Below, one piece after another: positions 1 through 5,767 of a stretch of DNA of 5,767 bases. The position numbers were made by a program, and so were the translations under genes. Source of the DNA: Deltaproteobacteria bacterium (lineage in GTDB: Bacteria; Myxococcota_A; UBA9160; JAFDET01); NCBI GenBank assembly GCA_019310195.1, contig JAFDET010000207.1, positions 1 through 5,767 on the forward strand. Reading direction: 5' to 3'. The notes under the pieces were generated by a model. The model saw nothing but the letters and a program-made list of their open reading frames with translations. It ran no database searches and had not been told where the DNA came from. How positions within the stretch are numbered: position 1 is the first letter of the stretch; each line of letters opens with the position of its first letter.

Positions 1-644
1 AGGAGGTGGCCCTGCTGCGCCGGGCGCTGCAGGCGGACCGGGCGGCCAGGTCCGAGCGGGCCGCCGCGGCGGCGGCGCGCGAATCGCCCGCCGAGAGCGA
101 GCCGACTCCCGCGATCGCCGAAACCAGCGCCGGCGAGAAGCCGGGCGAATCAGGATTCGACGCACCGGCCCTGGTAACGGCAGGCCTGGCGGAGCTGGAC
201 GCCCAACGGCTGCGCGAGCGCTGGGAGGCGCATCAGCTGGAGAAGCTCGAGCTGAGCAACCTGGCGCTGCGCGAAGACTGGCCGCGCAAGCGGCTGCGTC
301 AGGAGAGCTTCGCCCTGGAGGGCGCGCTGCGCGCCGAGCTGGGCGACGAGTGGGACGCTTACCTCTACGCCACGGGCAAGGAGAACCGGCTGCGGGTGAA
401 CGAGGTGCTGGCCGACTCGGCGGCCAGCGCTGCCGGGTTCGAGAAGGGAGACCTGATCCTCTCCTACGATCGCGAGCGGATCTACAACCCCGGCGAGCTG
501 CGGCGGATGTCGGCGGCCTGTGGGGTCGGGGCCTACGTCGCGGTCGAAGTGATCCGCGACGGCAACCTCAACAGCCTACGCGTGCCCTGCGGACCGCTGG
601 GCGCGCTGGTGGACCACGTCAAACGCCCGCCCGCATCGCCGTAG
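1..644 (+). CDS. PDZ-domain protein, C-terminal part (5' end outside window)
   Basis: Open from the left edge to a TAG stop at 642-644, so the true start is probably upstream. The codons before GTG 6 read as glutamates continuing into a helical segment. Counting from GTG 6 (212 residues), residues 1-25 are Ala/Arg-rich and helical, 26-55 are a low-complexity Pro/Glu/Ser linker, 56-120 are charged and probably helical, and about 128-197 form a PDZ domain. The PDZ calls rest on VNEVLADSAASAAGFEKGDL (131-150), the typical 'ADSPAAKAGLKKGDVIL' element, followed by a strand and helix (YNPGELRRM) and a closing strand near VAVEVIRDG. PDZ domains bind peptide C-termini or unfolded segments and often occur in HtrA, RseP or Ctp proteases and in type II secretion protein C. 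No protease motif is visible in this part. It could be a regulator, an envelope adaptor or the tail of a larger enzyme. The PDZ call is good; the overall role is unknown. Confidence 0.78.
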   Translation, partial: EVALLRRALQADRAARSERAAAAAARESPAESEPTPAIAETSAGEKPGESGFDAPALVTAGLAELDAQRLRERWEAHQLEKLELSNLALREDWPRKRLRQESFALEGALRAELGDEWDAYLYATGKENRLRVNEVLADSAASAAGFEKGDLILSYDRERIYNPGELRRMSAACGVGAYVAVEVIRDGNLNSLRVPCGPLGALVDHVKRPPASP

Positions 645-652
645 GCGTCGCC

Positions 653-679
653 GGCCCCGATCTCACGGACTTCGGGGCC
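653..679 (+). terminator. Terminator-like hairpin after the PDZ gene
   Basis: A perfect 8-bp inverted repeat (GGCCCCGA at 653-660, TCGGGGCC at 672-679) encloses an 11-base loop, starting 8 bases after the PDZ gene stop. No T-run follows, so it is not a classical intrinsic terminator. It may protect the 3' end or assist termination, as is common in very GC-rich genomes. It separates the PDZ gene from the SGNH gene downstream. Confidence 0.45.
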
Positions 680-707
680 AAGGGTGCCGCCGGGCGCGCC
701 TCGCTCC

Positions 708-713
708 TACACT
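708..713 (+). promoter_or_regulatory. Possible -10 element for the SGNH gene
   Basis: TACACT at 708-713 matches the sigma-70 -10 consensus at 4 of 6 positions and lies about 45 bases before the preferred ATG at 759. No convincing -35 element is seen 16-18 bases upstream. Its position between the hairpin at 653-679 and the start codon suits a separate promoter, but such a match is weak evidence. Confidence 0.2.
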
Positions 714-758
714 CCCCTCGCAAGCAAGTGCGCCCCTCCCACCGTTCCGCTCGGGTCC

Positions 759-1892
759 ATGTCAGCCAGACCGCCCAGGATCTTCTACATCGTGATTCCC
801 CTGCTGTCGGTGCTGGTCGCCCTCGCTGGGGCCGAGCTGTTGCTGGCGACCTTCTGGCCGACCCCGTACTCCGCGGAGAGGACCATGGCCTTCACGCCGG
901 ACCCGTTCACGGGCTACCGGCTGCAGCCGGGGGGGCGCGGGAGCTTCGTGGACGGCATCCCAGGCCTGGCCAACAGTGACGGTCACCGCGACGACGAGCT
1001 GCCAGTGCGCCGGGCGGATTCGCTGCGCATCCTGGCGCTGGGCGACTCGTTCACGGTGGGCTCCAACGTACGGATGGAGGACACCTGGCCCGCGAACCTG
1101 GAGCGGCGTTTGCGGAGCGAGCGGACGCACCCGGTCGACATCATCAACGCGGGCGTAGGAGGCTGGGCGCCCTACCAGTACGCGCAGTACTACGAGCACT
1201 ACGGCCGGGCCTTCGCGCCGGACGTCGTCATCGTGGGCTTCTTCGTCGGCAACGACACCTACAACAAGCGGCACAAGCCCGAGCAGCTGCGCACGGCCGT
1301 CCTGGGCCGGCGCGTGCAGCGCGCATCCGCACAGAGCCCGTTCGTGGTGCCCCGGGTCTGGCTCATCGAGCACTCCCACCTGGCGCGTCGGCTCCTGAAC
1401 CCCAGCGCCCTTCTGGAGCGGAGGGTGCTCCGGGACCACTGCGCGGACTTCGATGAGTTCCTGCTCTGGTACGAGCAGAAGCGCATGAAGAACCACCGCA
1501 AGCGCAACGCCGAGCGGGAGCGGAAGCTCGAGAACGCGCTGCACCAGATCGGGCGCATCCAGGAGATGGCGCGCGCGGACGGCGCCGCCCTGCTGGTACT
1601 GCTGATCCCCGACGAGAACCAGATCAACCCGCAGCTTCAGGCGTTGCTCTGGACCGAAGAAGAGCGGCCCGCCTACGACATGGACATGCCGCAGATCCTG
1701 TTGGTAGAGAAGCTCCGCGAGACCGGCGTCGACGTGCTGGACCCGCTGGCCCGCTTCCGCGGCCACCCGGGCTGCCTCTACCAGAACGACACCCACCTCA
1801 ACGCGGAGGGGCTCGACCTCCTGGCGAGCGCGATCCAGGACGAGATGCGCGGCGCGTGGCCGGCGCCCGGCGAGGGACCTGCTTTGCGCTGA
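759..1892 (+). CDS. Membrane-anchored SGNH/GDSL-family hydrolase or O-acyltransferase-like protein
   Basis: A 377-residue protein with an N-terminal membrane segment (about residues 8-33) directly after a short Arg-rich leader, so the catalytic domain should face the periplasm. SGNH blocks are visible: GDSFT with nucleophile Ser97, NAGVGGW (130-136) supplying the block II Gly, GND with Asn165 (162-168), and DTHLN with Asp344 and His346. The Asp-x-His spacing resembles AlgX/AlgJ-type polysaccharide O-acetylation proteins more than the DxxH of classical GDSL lipases. A charged helical segment (about 228-275) is inserted before the last blocks. An in-frame GTG at 684 would add 25 residues, but ATG 759 is preferred because it puts the membrane segment right at the N-terminus and leaves the hairpin and -10-like site upstream. 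No strong Shine-Dalgarno precedes either start. Likely role: removing or transferring an acyl group on an envelope or exported glycan. The fold is secure; the substrate is unknown. Confidence 0.88.
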   Translation: MSARPPRIFYIVIPLLSVLVALAGAELLLATFWPTPYSAERTMAFTPDPFTGYRLQPGGRGSFVDGIPGLANSDGHRDDELPVRRADSLRILALGDSFTVGSNVRMEDTWPANLERRLRSERTHPVDIINAGVGGWAPYQYAQYYEHYGRAFAPDVVIVGFFVGNDTYNKRHKPEQLRTAVLGRRVQRASAQSPFVVPRVWLIEHSHLARRLLNPSALLERRVLRDHCADFDEFLLWYEQKRMKNHRKRNAERERKLENALHQIGRIQEMARADGAALLVLLIPDENQINPQLQALLWTEEERPAYDMDMPQILLVEKLRETGVDVLDPLARFRGHPGCLYQNDTHLNAEGLDLLASAIQDEMRGAWPAPGEGPALR

Positions 1893-1950
1893 GTTTTCCG
1901 GCGCGACGGGACCACACACCCCTGGATGAGCTTCCTGGGATTGCGGGTCT

Positions 1951-1957
1951 GGGGAGG
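1951..1957 (+). promoter_or_regulatory. Ribosome binding site of the PEP-CTERM gene
   Basis: GGGGAGG ends 5 bases before ATG 1963. It is the strongest Shine-Dalgarno on the plus strand of this window and fixes the start of the PEP-CTERM gene. It also suggests good translation of this secreted product. Confidence 0.7.
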
Positions 1958-1962
1958 TTTGC

Positions 1963-2613
1963 ATGTCTCTGCGACGCCCTTCCTGCGGCGCCGGCCCGGC
2001 GCGGGTCGCCTTGGCCGTGTTCGCGGCTGCGGGCCTGGCACTCGCCAGCCCCGCGCAAGCGCTGACGATGCTGGATCAGCAGCAGAACACGATCAAACCG
2101 GACCAGATTATCTCGCTCACCCAGGTGGACCTGGCCCAGTCGTTCCAGACGCCCAACTCCAACGTGGCCGGCGCCGGCGTCCGGCTGCACCCCGGCATCT
2201 TCTTTCCGGGTCAAGTGCTCTTCCAGGGCTCGGGATCCGTGGCGATCTCACTCTACGACGCCTTGCCGAACGCGGGCGGGAACCTGCTGGCCACTGGCTC
2301 CGCCTCCGGATCGAGCAATCAATGGCTCGACGTGTTCTGGACGCCGATCGCCGTCACGCCGAATACGGACCTCTTTCTCGTCTTCGTAGGGACCGTGACC
2401 AGCGGTGAGCCGGCGTACGCGTTCAACGACGGCAATCCCTACCCGTCAGGCATCGTCTACGCCAGCGCCGGCTTCGCCCCGCAACCGGATCTCGACATGA
2501 CGTTCCGCACCTGGACTGACGTCCCCGAGCCGAATGTGCTCAGCATGCTGGGCCTCGCCCTGACCAGCCTCCTGCTCGCCGGGCGCTTCCGCGCAAGGAC
2601 ATCCGACCACTGA
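1963..2613 (+). CDS. PEP-CTERM sorting-domain secreted protein
   Basis: A 216-residue exported protein. Residues 1-33 form a Sec signal peptide: an Arg-containing n-region, a hydrophobic core (about 14-28) and a likely cleavage after Ala33 (SPAQA). The C-terminus carries a full PEP-CTERM signal: VPEP at 187-190, a hydrophobic helix (about 192-206) and an Arg-containing tail (RFRAR). Exosortase (EpsH) recognises this signal and processes the protein during export with exopolysaccharide. The mature part (34-185) is rich in Ser, Gly, Asn and aromatic residues and looks like a beta-sandwich. Its segments (AQSFQTPNSNVAGAGVRL, SVAISLYDALPNAGGNLLA, DLDMTFRTW) follow a pattern seen in many PEP-CTERM surface proteins. 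No catalytic motif is apparent, so it is probably a structural or matrix protein. The gene starts 70 bases after the SGNH gene and may be co-transcribed with it. The sorting signal is certain; the function is not. Confidence 0.92.
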   Translation: MSLRRPSCGAGPARVALAVFAAAGLALASPAQALTMLDQQQNTIKPDQIISLTQVDLAQSFQTPNSNVAGAGVRLHPGIFFPGQVLFQGSGSVAISLYDALPNAGGNLLATGSASGSSNQWLDVFWTPIAVTPNTDLFLVFVGTVTSGEPAYAFNDGNPYPSGIVYASAGFAPQPDLDMTFRTWTDVPEPNVLSMLGLALTSLLLAGRFRARTSDH

Positions 2614-2625
2614 TTCCGGTACGGA

Positions 2626-2649
2626 GTTGCGGCGCTGAACCGCGCCAAC
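2626..2649. terminator. Small hairpin in the convergent junction, left
   Basis: GGCGC (2631-2635) pairs with GCGCC (2642-2646) around a 6-base loop. After a 2-base bulge, the outer GTT (2626-2628) pairs with AAC (2647-2649). It lies 12 bases after the PEP-CTERM gene stop. There is no T-run, so termination activity is uncertain. Confidence 0.3.
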
Positions 2650-2667
2650 GCGCTTCCCGGGCCGCGT

Positions 2668-2681
2668 GGTCGAGCACGACC
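2668..2681. terminator. Small hairpin in the convergent junction, right
   Basis: GGTCG (2668-2672) and CGACC (2677-2681) form a perfect 5-bp GC-rich stem with an AGCA loop, between the ends of two converging genes. It could slow polymerase from either side, but short stems are frequent by chance in DNA this GC-rich. Confidence 0.25.
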
Positions 2682-2729
2682 CCTTCACCAGCATCGCCGC
2701 CGGCCGTGTCAGCGAATCCCCGCCCTAGA

Positions 2730-4256
2730 CTAGAGGCCGTTTCCCCGGCTCCGAGCGCCCTCCTCGGCGCGCCGCGCCGGATCGATGCCGACGCGGCGCG
2801 CCAGGTCCGACGTGAAGAGCCCTTCGGGATCGAGCCGCCTCTTGATCTCCAGCAGCTCGCGATAGCGCGGATACACCCGGTGGAACTGCTCGGGCCGCAG
2901 CACCTGGTCCTTGGCCAGGTGGATCTTGCCGCCGCGCCTCACCGTGGCGTCGATCAGGCGGTCGATCGCCGCGCGGCTGCCGGCCTCGTGCCGACGCTTC
3001 GGGTGGAACTCGAAGTTGAGGCTGTAGCCGTCCTCGGAGAAGGAGATCAGGCAGTCGTCGGCCTTGTGCGCGCGCAGGATGGTCGTCACCGGCGGACAGG
3101 GCGAGGCCTGACAGATCTCCAGCAGCTCGACGATCGCCGCACGCGCATCCGCTCGCGGGAACGTGAGCTGCACCGTGTAGCCGCGCGGTCCACAGACGAG
3201 ATGGGCCGGAGGAACGGTGAAGCTGGCCTCGAACGCGAAGCGCAGGAACAGCTCGGAGTTGGAAGAGCGCCCGGCCCTGTACGTCGCCCGGCTCATGGCG
3301 TAGTAGAGCCGGTTGAAAGTGGTCATCATCAGCCTCTGCGCCTGGAGCATCAGGGACAGGACCGGCCCGACTTTCTCATGGAGCGCCAGGCCGAAGCGGC
3401 GGTGCTTCTCCAGGCGCTCGTAGCCGGCCTCGAGAACCGCCTTGCGCTCCGCCTCGGTGTCGTCGCGCTCCAGCCACTTGGCGGCGTGGATCACGGAACG
3501 CCCGATGCGGCTTCCGCGGGCATAGGCATCGATCCAGACCACGGCCGCGTCGTACGACTTCTCGACCTCCGCCAGGGTCTCGAGCAGCGCATCCACGTTG
3601 CTCGCCGGGATGCGATCGACCCGGACGTACGGCGACGGCACCGGCTTCAGCTGGAGTGTCGCCTCGAGGATGACGCCCAGCAATCCGATGCCGCCCACGA
3701 CGGCGTTGAACAGCTCGTGGGAGCGGTCGATGTCGAGGATCTCGCCGTCCGCCAGCAGGAGCTTCAGCCCGACCACTTGATGCGCGAAGCTACCGTGGTG
3801 CCAGCCCTCCTTGCCGTTGACGTTGGCGCAGATCGCTCCGGCCACGCTGGAGTGCGACTCGGTCGGGCTCGCGCCCAGGAAGAGCCGGCGATGGTGGACG
3901 TGCTGGTAGATGTCGATGAGCCGCGTGCCGGACTGCACGCGGATCTGTGCCGCATCCGCATCGAAGGAGAGGATCCGGTTCATGCCGCTCATGTCCAGGA
4001 GCATGTGACCGTCGTTGAGTGCCAGGTCGCCGTACGTGCGGCCCGCGCCGCGCACGCAGACCGTCATGGCGTTGCGCCGGCTGTAGGCCAGGGCCTCCTG
4101 GCACTGGGCCAGCGTCGCCGGACGGGCGACCAGGGAGCGGGTGCGGATCGAGCCGACCAGGGAGCACAGCTCCTCCCAGGCCATGAAGTCCGGGGGGGTC
4201 TCGTGCTGAGCCGGCAGCGTCCTCGCCTGGGTCGGCATGGCCCCGATGTATGACAC
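2730..4256 (-). CDS. FAD-dependent oxidase of the DprE1-like (VAO/PCMH) family
   Basis: A 508-residue flavoprotein. The FAD-binding half (about 40-205) shows RGAGRTYGD (69-77), close to DprE1's RGLGRSYGD, then GAICANVNGK (140-149) and HHGSFAHQV (153-161) and LLADGEI (167-173). The C-terminal half keeps GGKIHLAKDQ (442-451), EQFHRVYPR (456-464) and RRLDPEGLFTSDLARR (473-488), matching DprE1's GGRLYTAKD, FHAMYPR and KVDPLRVFASDMARR. Lys449 aligns with the catalytic Lys418 of mycobacterial DprE1. DprE1 oxidises the 2'-OH of decaprenylphosphoryl-ribose in arabinan precursor synthesis; D-arabinono-lactone and gulonolactone oxidases are more distant relatives. This protein is about 45 residues longer than DprE1, mostly a helical insert near 262-325. 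No DprE2-type reductase is visible beside it. GTG 4256 gives the longest form; ATG 4238 (502 residues) is equally possible, and neither has a strong ribosome site. It is the third gene of the minus-strand group, 57 bases after its neighbour. A polyprenyl-sugar or sugar-alcohol substrate is inferred. Confidence 0.9.
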   Translation of the reverse strand: MSYIGAMPTQARTLPAQHETPPDFMAWEELCSLVGSIRTRSLVARPATLAQCQEALAYSRRNAMTVCVRGAGRTYGDLALNDGHMLLDMSGMNRILSFDADAAQIRVQSGTRLIDIYQHVHHRRLFLGASPTESHSSVAGAICANVNGKEGWHHGSFAHQVVGLKLLLADGEILDIDRSHELFNAVVGGIGLLGVILEATLQLKPVPSPYVRVDRIPASNVDALLETLAEVEKSYDAAVVWIDAYARGSRIGRSVIHAAKWLERDDTEAERKAVLEAGYERLEKHRRFGLALHEKVGPVLSLMLQAQRLMMTTFNRLYYAMSRATYRAGRSSNSELFLRFAFEASFTVPPAHLVCGPRGYTVQLTFPRADARAAIVELLEICQASPCPPVTTILRAHKADDCLISFSEDGYSLNFEFHPKRRHEAGSRAAIDRLIDATVRRGGKIHLAKDQVLRPEQFHRVYPRYRELLEIKRRLDPEGLFTSDLARRVGIDPARRAEEGARSRGNGL

Positions 4257-4274
4257 ACGGCACCCGGTTTCGCC

Positions 4275-4290
4275 CCGGCCGTTTGGCCGG
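4275..4290. repeat. Perfect inverted repeat between the toroid and DprE1-like genes
   Basis: CCGGCC (4275-4280) and GGCCGG (4285-4290) flank a 4-base loop, giving a strong 6-bp GC stem in the 57-base gap between the minus-strand genes. On the minus strand it lies about 19 bases before the GTG at 4256 and has no U-run after it. It could be an RNA processing or stability element, or a partial terminator that lowers expression of the oxidase gene. Confidence 0.35.
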
Positions 4291-4313
4291 AGCAGCCCCG
4301 GGGGGCCTCAGCG

Positions 4314-5315
4314 CTAGATGAACGGGCGTCGGTCGAGCACCAGTCGCAGTGGCTTCGGCGTGCGCAGCAGGCCCGGCACCGCTTGCTGCAGCTCGGCCAG
4401 GGCGCAGGCAGCCCCGAACAGCCGATGCAGATCGCTGCCGCCTTCGTCCGCATCCCAGTCCAGCTGCGTCAGGAAGTCGACATAGCCCGCGGCGAACGTG
4501 CGCAGCACCCTCTCGCCCTCGCCCCGGCGATGCTCCGTCTGCCGCATCGCGCGCGCCAGGCCGTAGACCCAGTCCACCTCGGCGAAGCTGACTGTCCGCC
4601 CCAGGGGCCACTCGTTGCCTGCAGCGAAGATCGCGAGACAGGTGTCGACGAGCGCGGCCGGATGGGGATGGGGCCGGCGCGCGTGCTCGTAGTTGAACAG
4701 GTAGTGGAACGTGCCCGCCAGGTGGGGGAAGCGGCTGGCGCCCCAGCGATAGGGCGGATCGAGCTCCCCACGCCGCCACAACCCCGTCGCCGGATCGCAG
4801 ACGGCGTCGAGCCAGGCGAAGTAGCGGTCCTGCCACGCCGACGACGCCTCCCCCGCCAGCAGGCGCGCCGCGTAGATCCCGGCCCCCCGATGGGAGGCCA
4901 GCCAGGGATCGTCCCGCCAGGCCAGGCCGTCCAGGAAGGCCTCGAGGGCGCCGGGCTCGTCCAGCGGGGCCAGGCCCTTCAGCGCATGCGCGGGGGGCGC
5001 CTCGAAGAGTTCCAGGGCCGCGACACAGTGGGCGGTCACATGGATCTCGTGATGAGTGGACTCGCGGAAGAAGCCGCTCAGCGGATCCTGGAACGACTGA
5101 AGTTCGGCGACCGCGGCCGCGCGCTCCCCCGCATCCGCCGGGAAGCAGGCGAGGGTGTAGAGGAGGTTGGCGGCGTCCGCGCAGCCGTACGGGTTCGGCT
5201 CCAGGCCGCGGCCCGGACCCGGGCGGGTCCAGCGCCGGTAGCCTCCGGGAGTCCCCGTGGCGCACGCGCGTACGGCGCCTTCGAAGCGCGCGACGAGCGC
5301 CGAGAGATCGATCAC
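4314..5315 (-). CDS. Uncharacterised all-helical protein, probable alpha/alpha toroid fold
   Basis: A 333-residue protein without signal peptide or membrane segment, so probably cytoplasmic. I do not recognise a named family. It appears helical throughout, with a repeating pattern: a turn of the form DPLSGFF (77-83) or DPATGLW (174-180), followed by a helix rich in His, Ala and aromatic residues (HHEIHVTAHCVAALELF 88-104; HLAGTFHYLFNYEH 198-211). Further helices carry VDWVYGLARAM (247-257) and LHRLFGAACALAELQ (296-310). This matches alpha/alpha toroids such as terpene cyclases and prenyltransferase-like repeats, or some glycan-active enzymes. The conserved-looking His (88, 89, 92, 96) and Asp or Glu residues (77, 174, 246, 248) are candidate active-site residues. 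The GTG start at 5313-5315 has a GGAG ribosome site 7 bases upstream. The gene begins 18 bases after the dehydrogenase stop and precedes the DprE1-like gene, so the three are probably co-transcribed and work on related substrates. Gene call strong; fold moderate; function unknown. Confidence 0.83.
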   Translation of the reverse strand: MIDLSALVARFEGAVRACATGTPGGYRRWTRPGPGRGLEPNPYGCADAANLLYTLACFPADAGERAAAVAELQSFQDPLSGFFRESTHHEIHVTAHCVAALELFEAPPAHALKGLAPLDEPGALEAFLDGLAWRDDPWLASHRGAGIYAARLLAGEASSAWQDRYFAWLDAVCDPATGLWRRGELDPPYRWGASRFPHLAGTFHYLFNYEHARRPHPHPAALVDTCLAIFAAGNEWPLGRTVSFAEVDWVYGLARAMRQTEHRRGEGERVLRTFAAGYVDFLTQLDWDADEGGSDLHRLFGAACALAELQQAVPGLLRTPKPLRLVLDRRPFI

Positions 5316-5322
5316 GTGTCCG

Positions 5323-5326
5323 CTCC
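5323..5326 (-). promoter_or_regulatory. Ribosome binding site of the toroid-like gene
   Basis: On the minus strand GGAG lies 7 bases before the GTG start at 5313-5315, within the 18-base gap after the dehydrogenase stop. This supports the GTG start and translation from a shared transcript. Confidence 0.55.
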
Positions 5327-5333
5327 GGGGACG

Positions 5334-5767
5334 CTAGAGCGCGAGCACGGTGCGGATACCGCGGCTGGCCTTGAGATCGTCGATGGCCAGGTTGATCTCG
5401 TCGATGGGGCGACGCGCCGTGATCAGGCCGGCGAGATCCAGGCGGCCGGCCTGATGCAGTGCGATCAGGCGCGGGATGTCGCGCAGCGAGTTGCAGCTTC
5501 CGAGCAGGCAGCCGAGCACCTTCTTCTCGCTCACCGTGAAGAGGGCGGCCGGGGCCAGGGTGATGGACTCGCCCAGCGGCGGCGCCCCCACGCACACGGT
5601 GGTGCCGCCGTTGCGACAGGCGACCACGCCCTGCTCCACCAGGCTGGCGCGACCGGCGGTCTCGAACGCGTAGTCGACGCCCACGCCGGTGATCTCGCGG
5701 CAGCGCCCGGCCACGTCCTCGGCGCCCGGATCGAGTAGGTCCGTGGCCCCGAAGCCGGCCGCAGCCT
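5334..5767 (-). CDS. Zinc-type (MDR) alcohol dehydrogenase, C-terminal 143 residues (5' end outside window)
   Basis: The reading frame is open to the right edge, so only the C-terminal part is present. The GTG at 5712-5714 is not the start: the frame continues upstream with FGATDLLDPGAED, the usual segment after the NAD(P) dinucleotide-binding strand of medium-chain dehydrogenases. The visible part holds the end of the Rossmann domain: GVGVDYAFETAG, then GGTTVCVGAPP. It then returns to the catalytic domain with KKVLGCLLGSCNSLRDIPRL, a class III-like stretch shared with NDMA- or thiol-dependent alcohol/formaldehyde dehydrogenases, and ends in LITARRPIDEINLAIDDLKA and a short final strand. The zinc ligands lie in the missing N-terminal half and cannot be checked. 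The family oxidises alcohols to aldehydes with NAD(P) or a bound nicotinamide. It is the first visible gene of the minus-strand group; the promoter is outside the window. Family certain; substrate unknown. Confidence 0.92.
   Translation of the reverse strand, partial: AAAGFGATDLLDPGAEDVAGRCREITGVGVDYAFETAGRASLVEQGVVACRNGGTTVCVGAPPLGESITLAPAALFTVSEKKVLGCLLGSCNSLRDIPRLIALHQAGRLDLAGLITARRPIDEINLAIDDLKASRGIRTVLAL

Noticed and set aside
1..8. AGGAGG next to GTG 6 as a ribosome site and start
   Set aside because: The purine run overlaps the GTG with no spacer, and the frame stays open to the window edge, so these bases read better as Glu codons inside a longer protein.
1893..1962. Sigma-54 promoter upstream of the PEP-CTERM gene (known for some PrsR-controlled PEP-CTERM genes)
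   Set aside because: No GG-N10-GC pair with the right flanking bases was found; the TTGC at 1941-1944 and the TTTGC at 1958-1962 both lack GG at the required distance.
762..1964. A 400-codon minus-strand frame opposite the SGNH gene
   Set aside because: The plus strand carries a complete SGNH motif set; the antisense translation has no domain and a shadow-like composition.
2725..2733. CTAGACTAG at the end of the oxidase gene, including a TAGACT -10-like hexamer
   Set aside because: It overlaps the TAG stop of the minus-strand gene, has no -35 partner, and a plus-strand promoter there would only drive antisense RNA.
2706..4253. A 515-codon open frame on the plus strand, opposite the DprE1-like gene
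   Set aside because: It is the antisense shadow of a clearly conserved flavoprotein in GC-rich DNA. Its translation has no recognisable domain and a biased Arg/Ala/Val/Gln composition.
3790..5595. A 601-codon minus-strand frame across three genes
   Set aside because: It runs out of frame through the dehydrogenase, toroid and oxidase genes and is extremely rich in Arg, Gly, Pro and Ala, as expected for an off-frame read of GC-rich coding DNA.
4383..5738. A 451-codon open frame on the plus strand, opposite the dehydrogenase and toroid genes
   Set aside because: It spans two minus-strand genes and their boundary, with one of them (the dehydrogenase) certain. The translation is low-complexity and resembles no family.

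Overview
The window is GC-rich and tightly packed DNA from a bacterium. It holds two convergent gene groups and no mobile elements, RNA genes or CRISPR. A PEP-CTERM protein beside envelope-type genes points to a Gram-negative that makes exopolysaccharide. An uncultured Myxococcota or 'Deltaproteobacteria'-type genome would fit, but this is inferred from gene content and composition only; no marker gene is present.

Plus strand, left half (1-2613): the 3' part of a gene for a protein with a charged or helical N-terminal half and a C-terminal PDZ domain; a terminator-like hairpin; a membrane-anchored SGNH/GDSL-type hydrolase or acyltransferase; then a small secreted protein with a complete PEP-CTERM sorting signal. 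All three probably act in or outside the cell envelope. The exosortase needed for the PEP-CTERM protein is not in the window.

A 116-base convergent junction (2614-2729) holds two small GC-rich hairpins and no visible gene.

Minus strand, right half (5767 down to 2730): the C-terminal part of a zinc-type (MDR) alcohol dehydrogenase, then an uncharacterised all-helical protein of about 333 residues that looks like an alpha/alpha toroid, then an FAD-dependent oxidase closely resembling DprE1 (decaprenylphosphoryl-ribose 2-oxidase). The genes lie 18 and 57 bases apart in one orientation and probably form an operon. Two oxidoreductases flank a toroid-fold protein, so the set may act on one substrate, possibly a polyprenyl-linked sugar, an alcohol or a lipid. 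That link is inference. This trio is the best candidate in the window for an undescribed system.

No gene-free stretch exceeds 300 bases; the longest gaps are about 114-116 bases.
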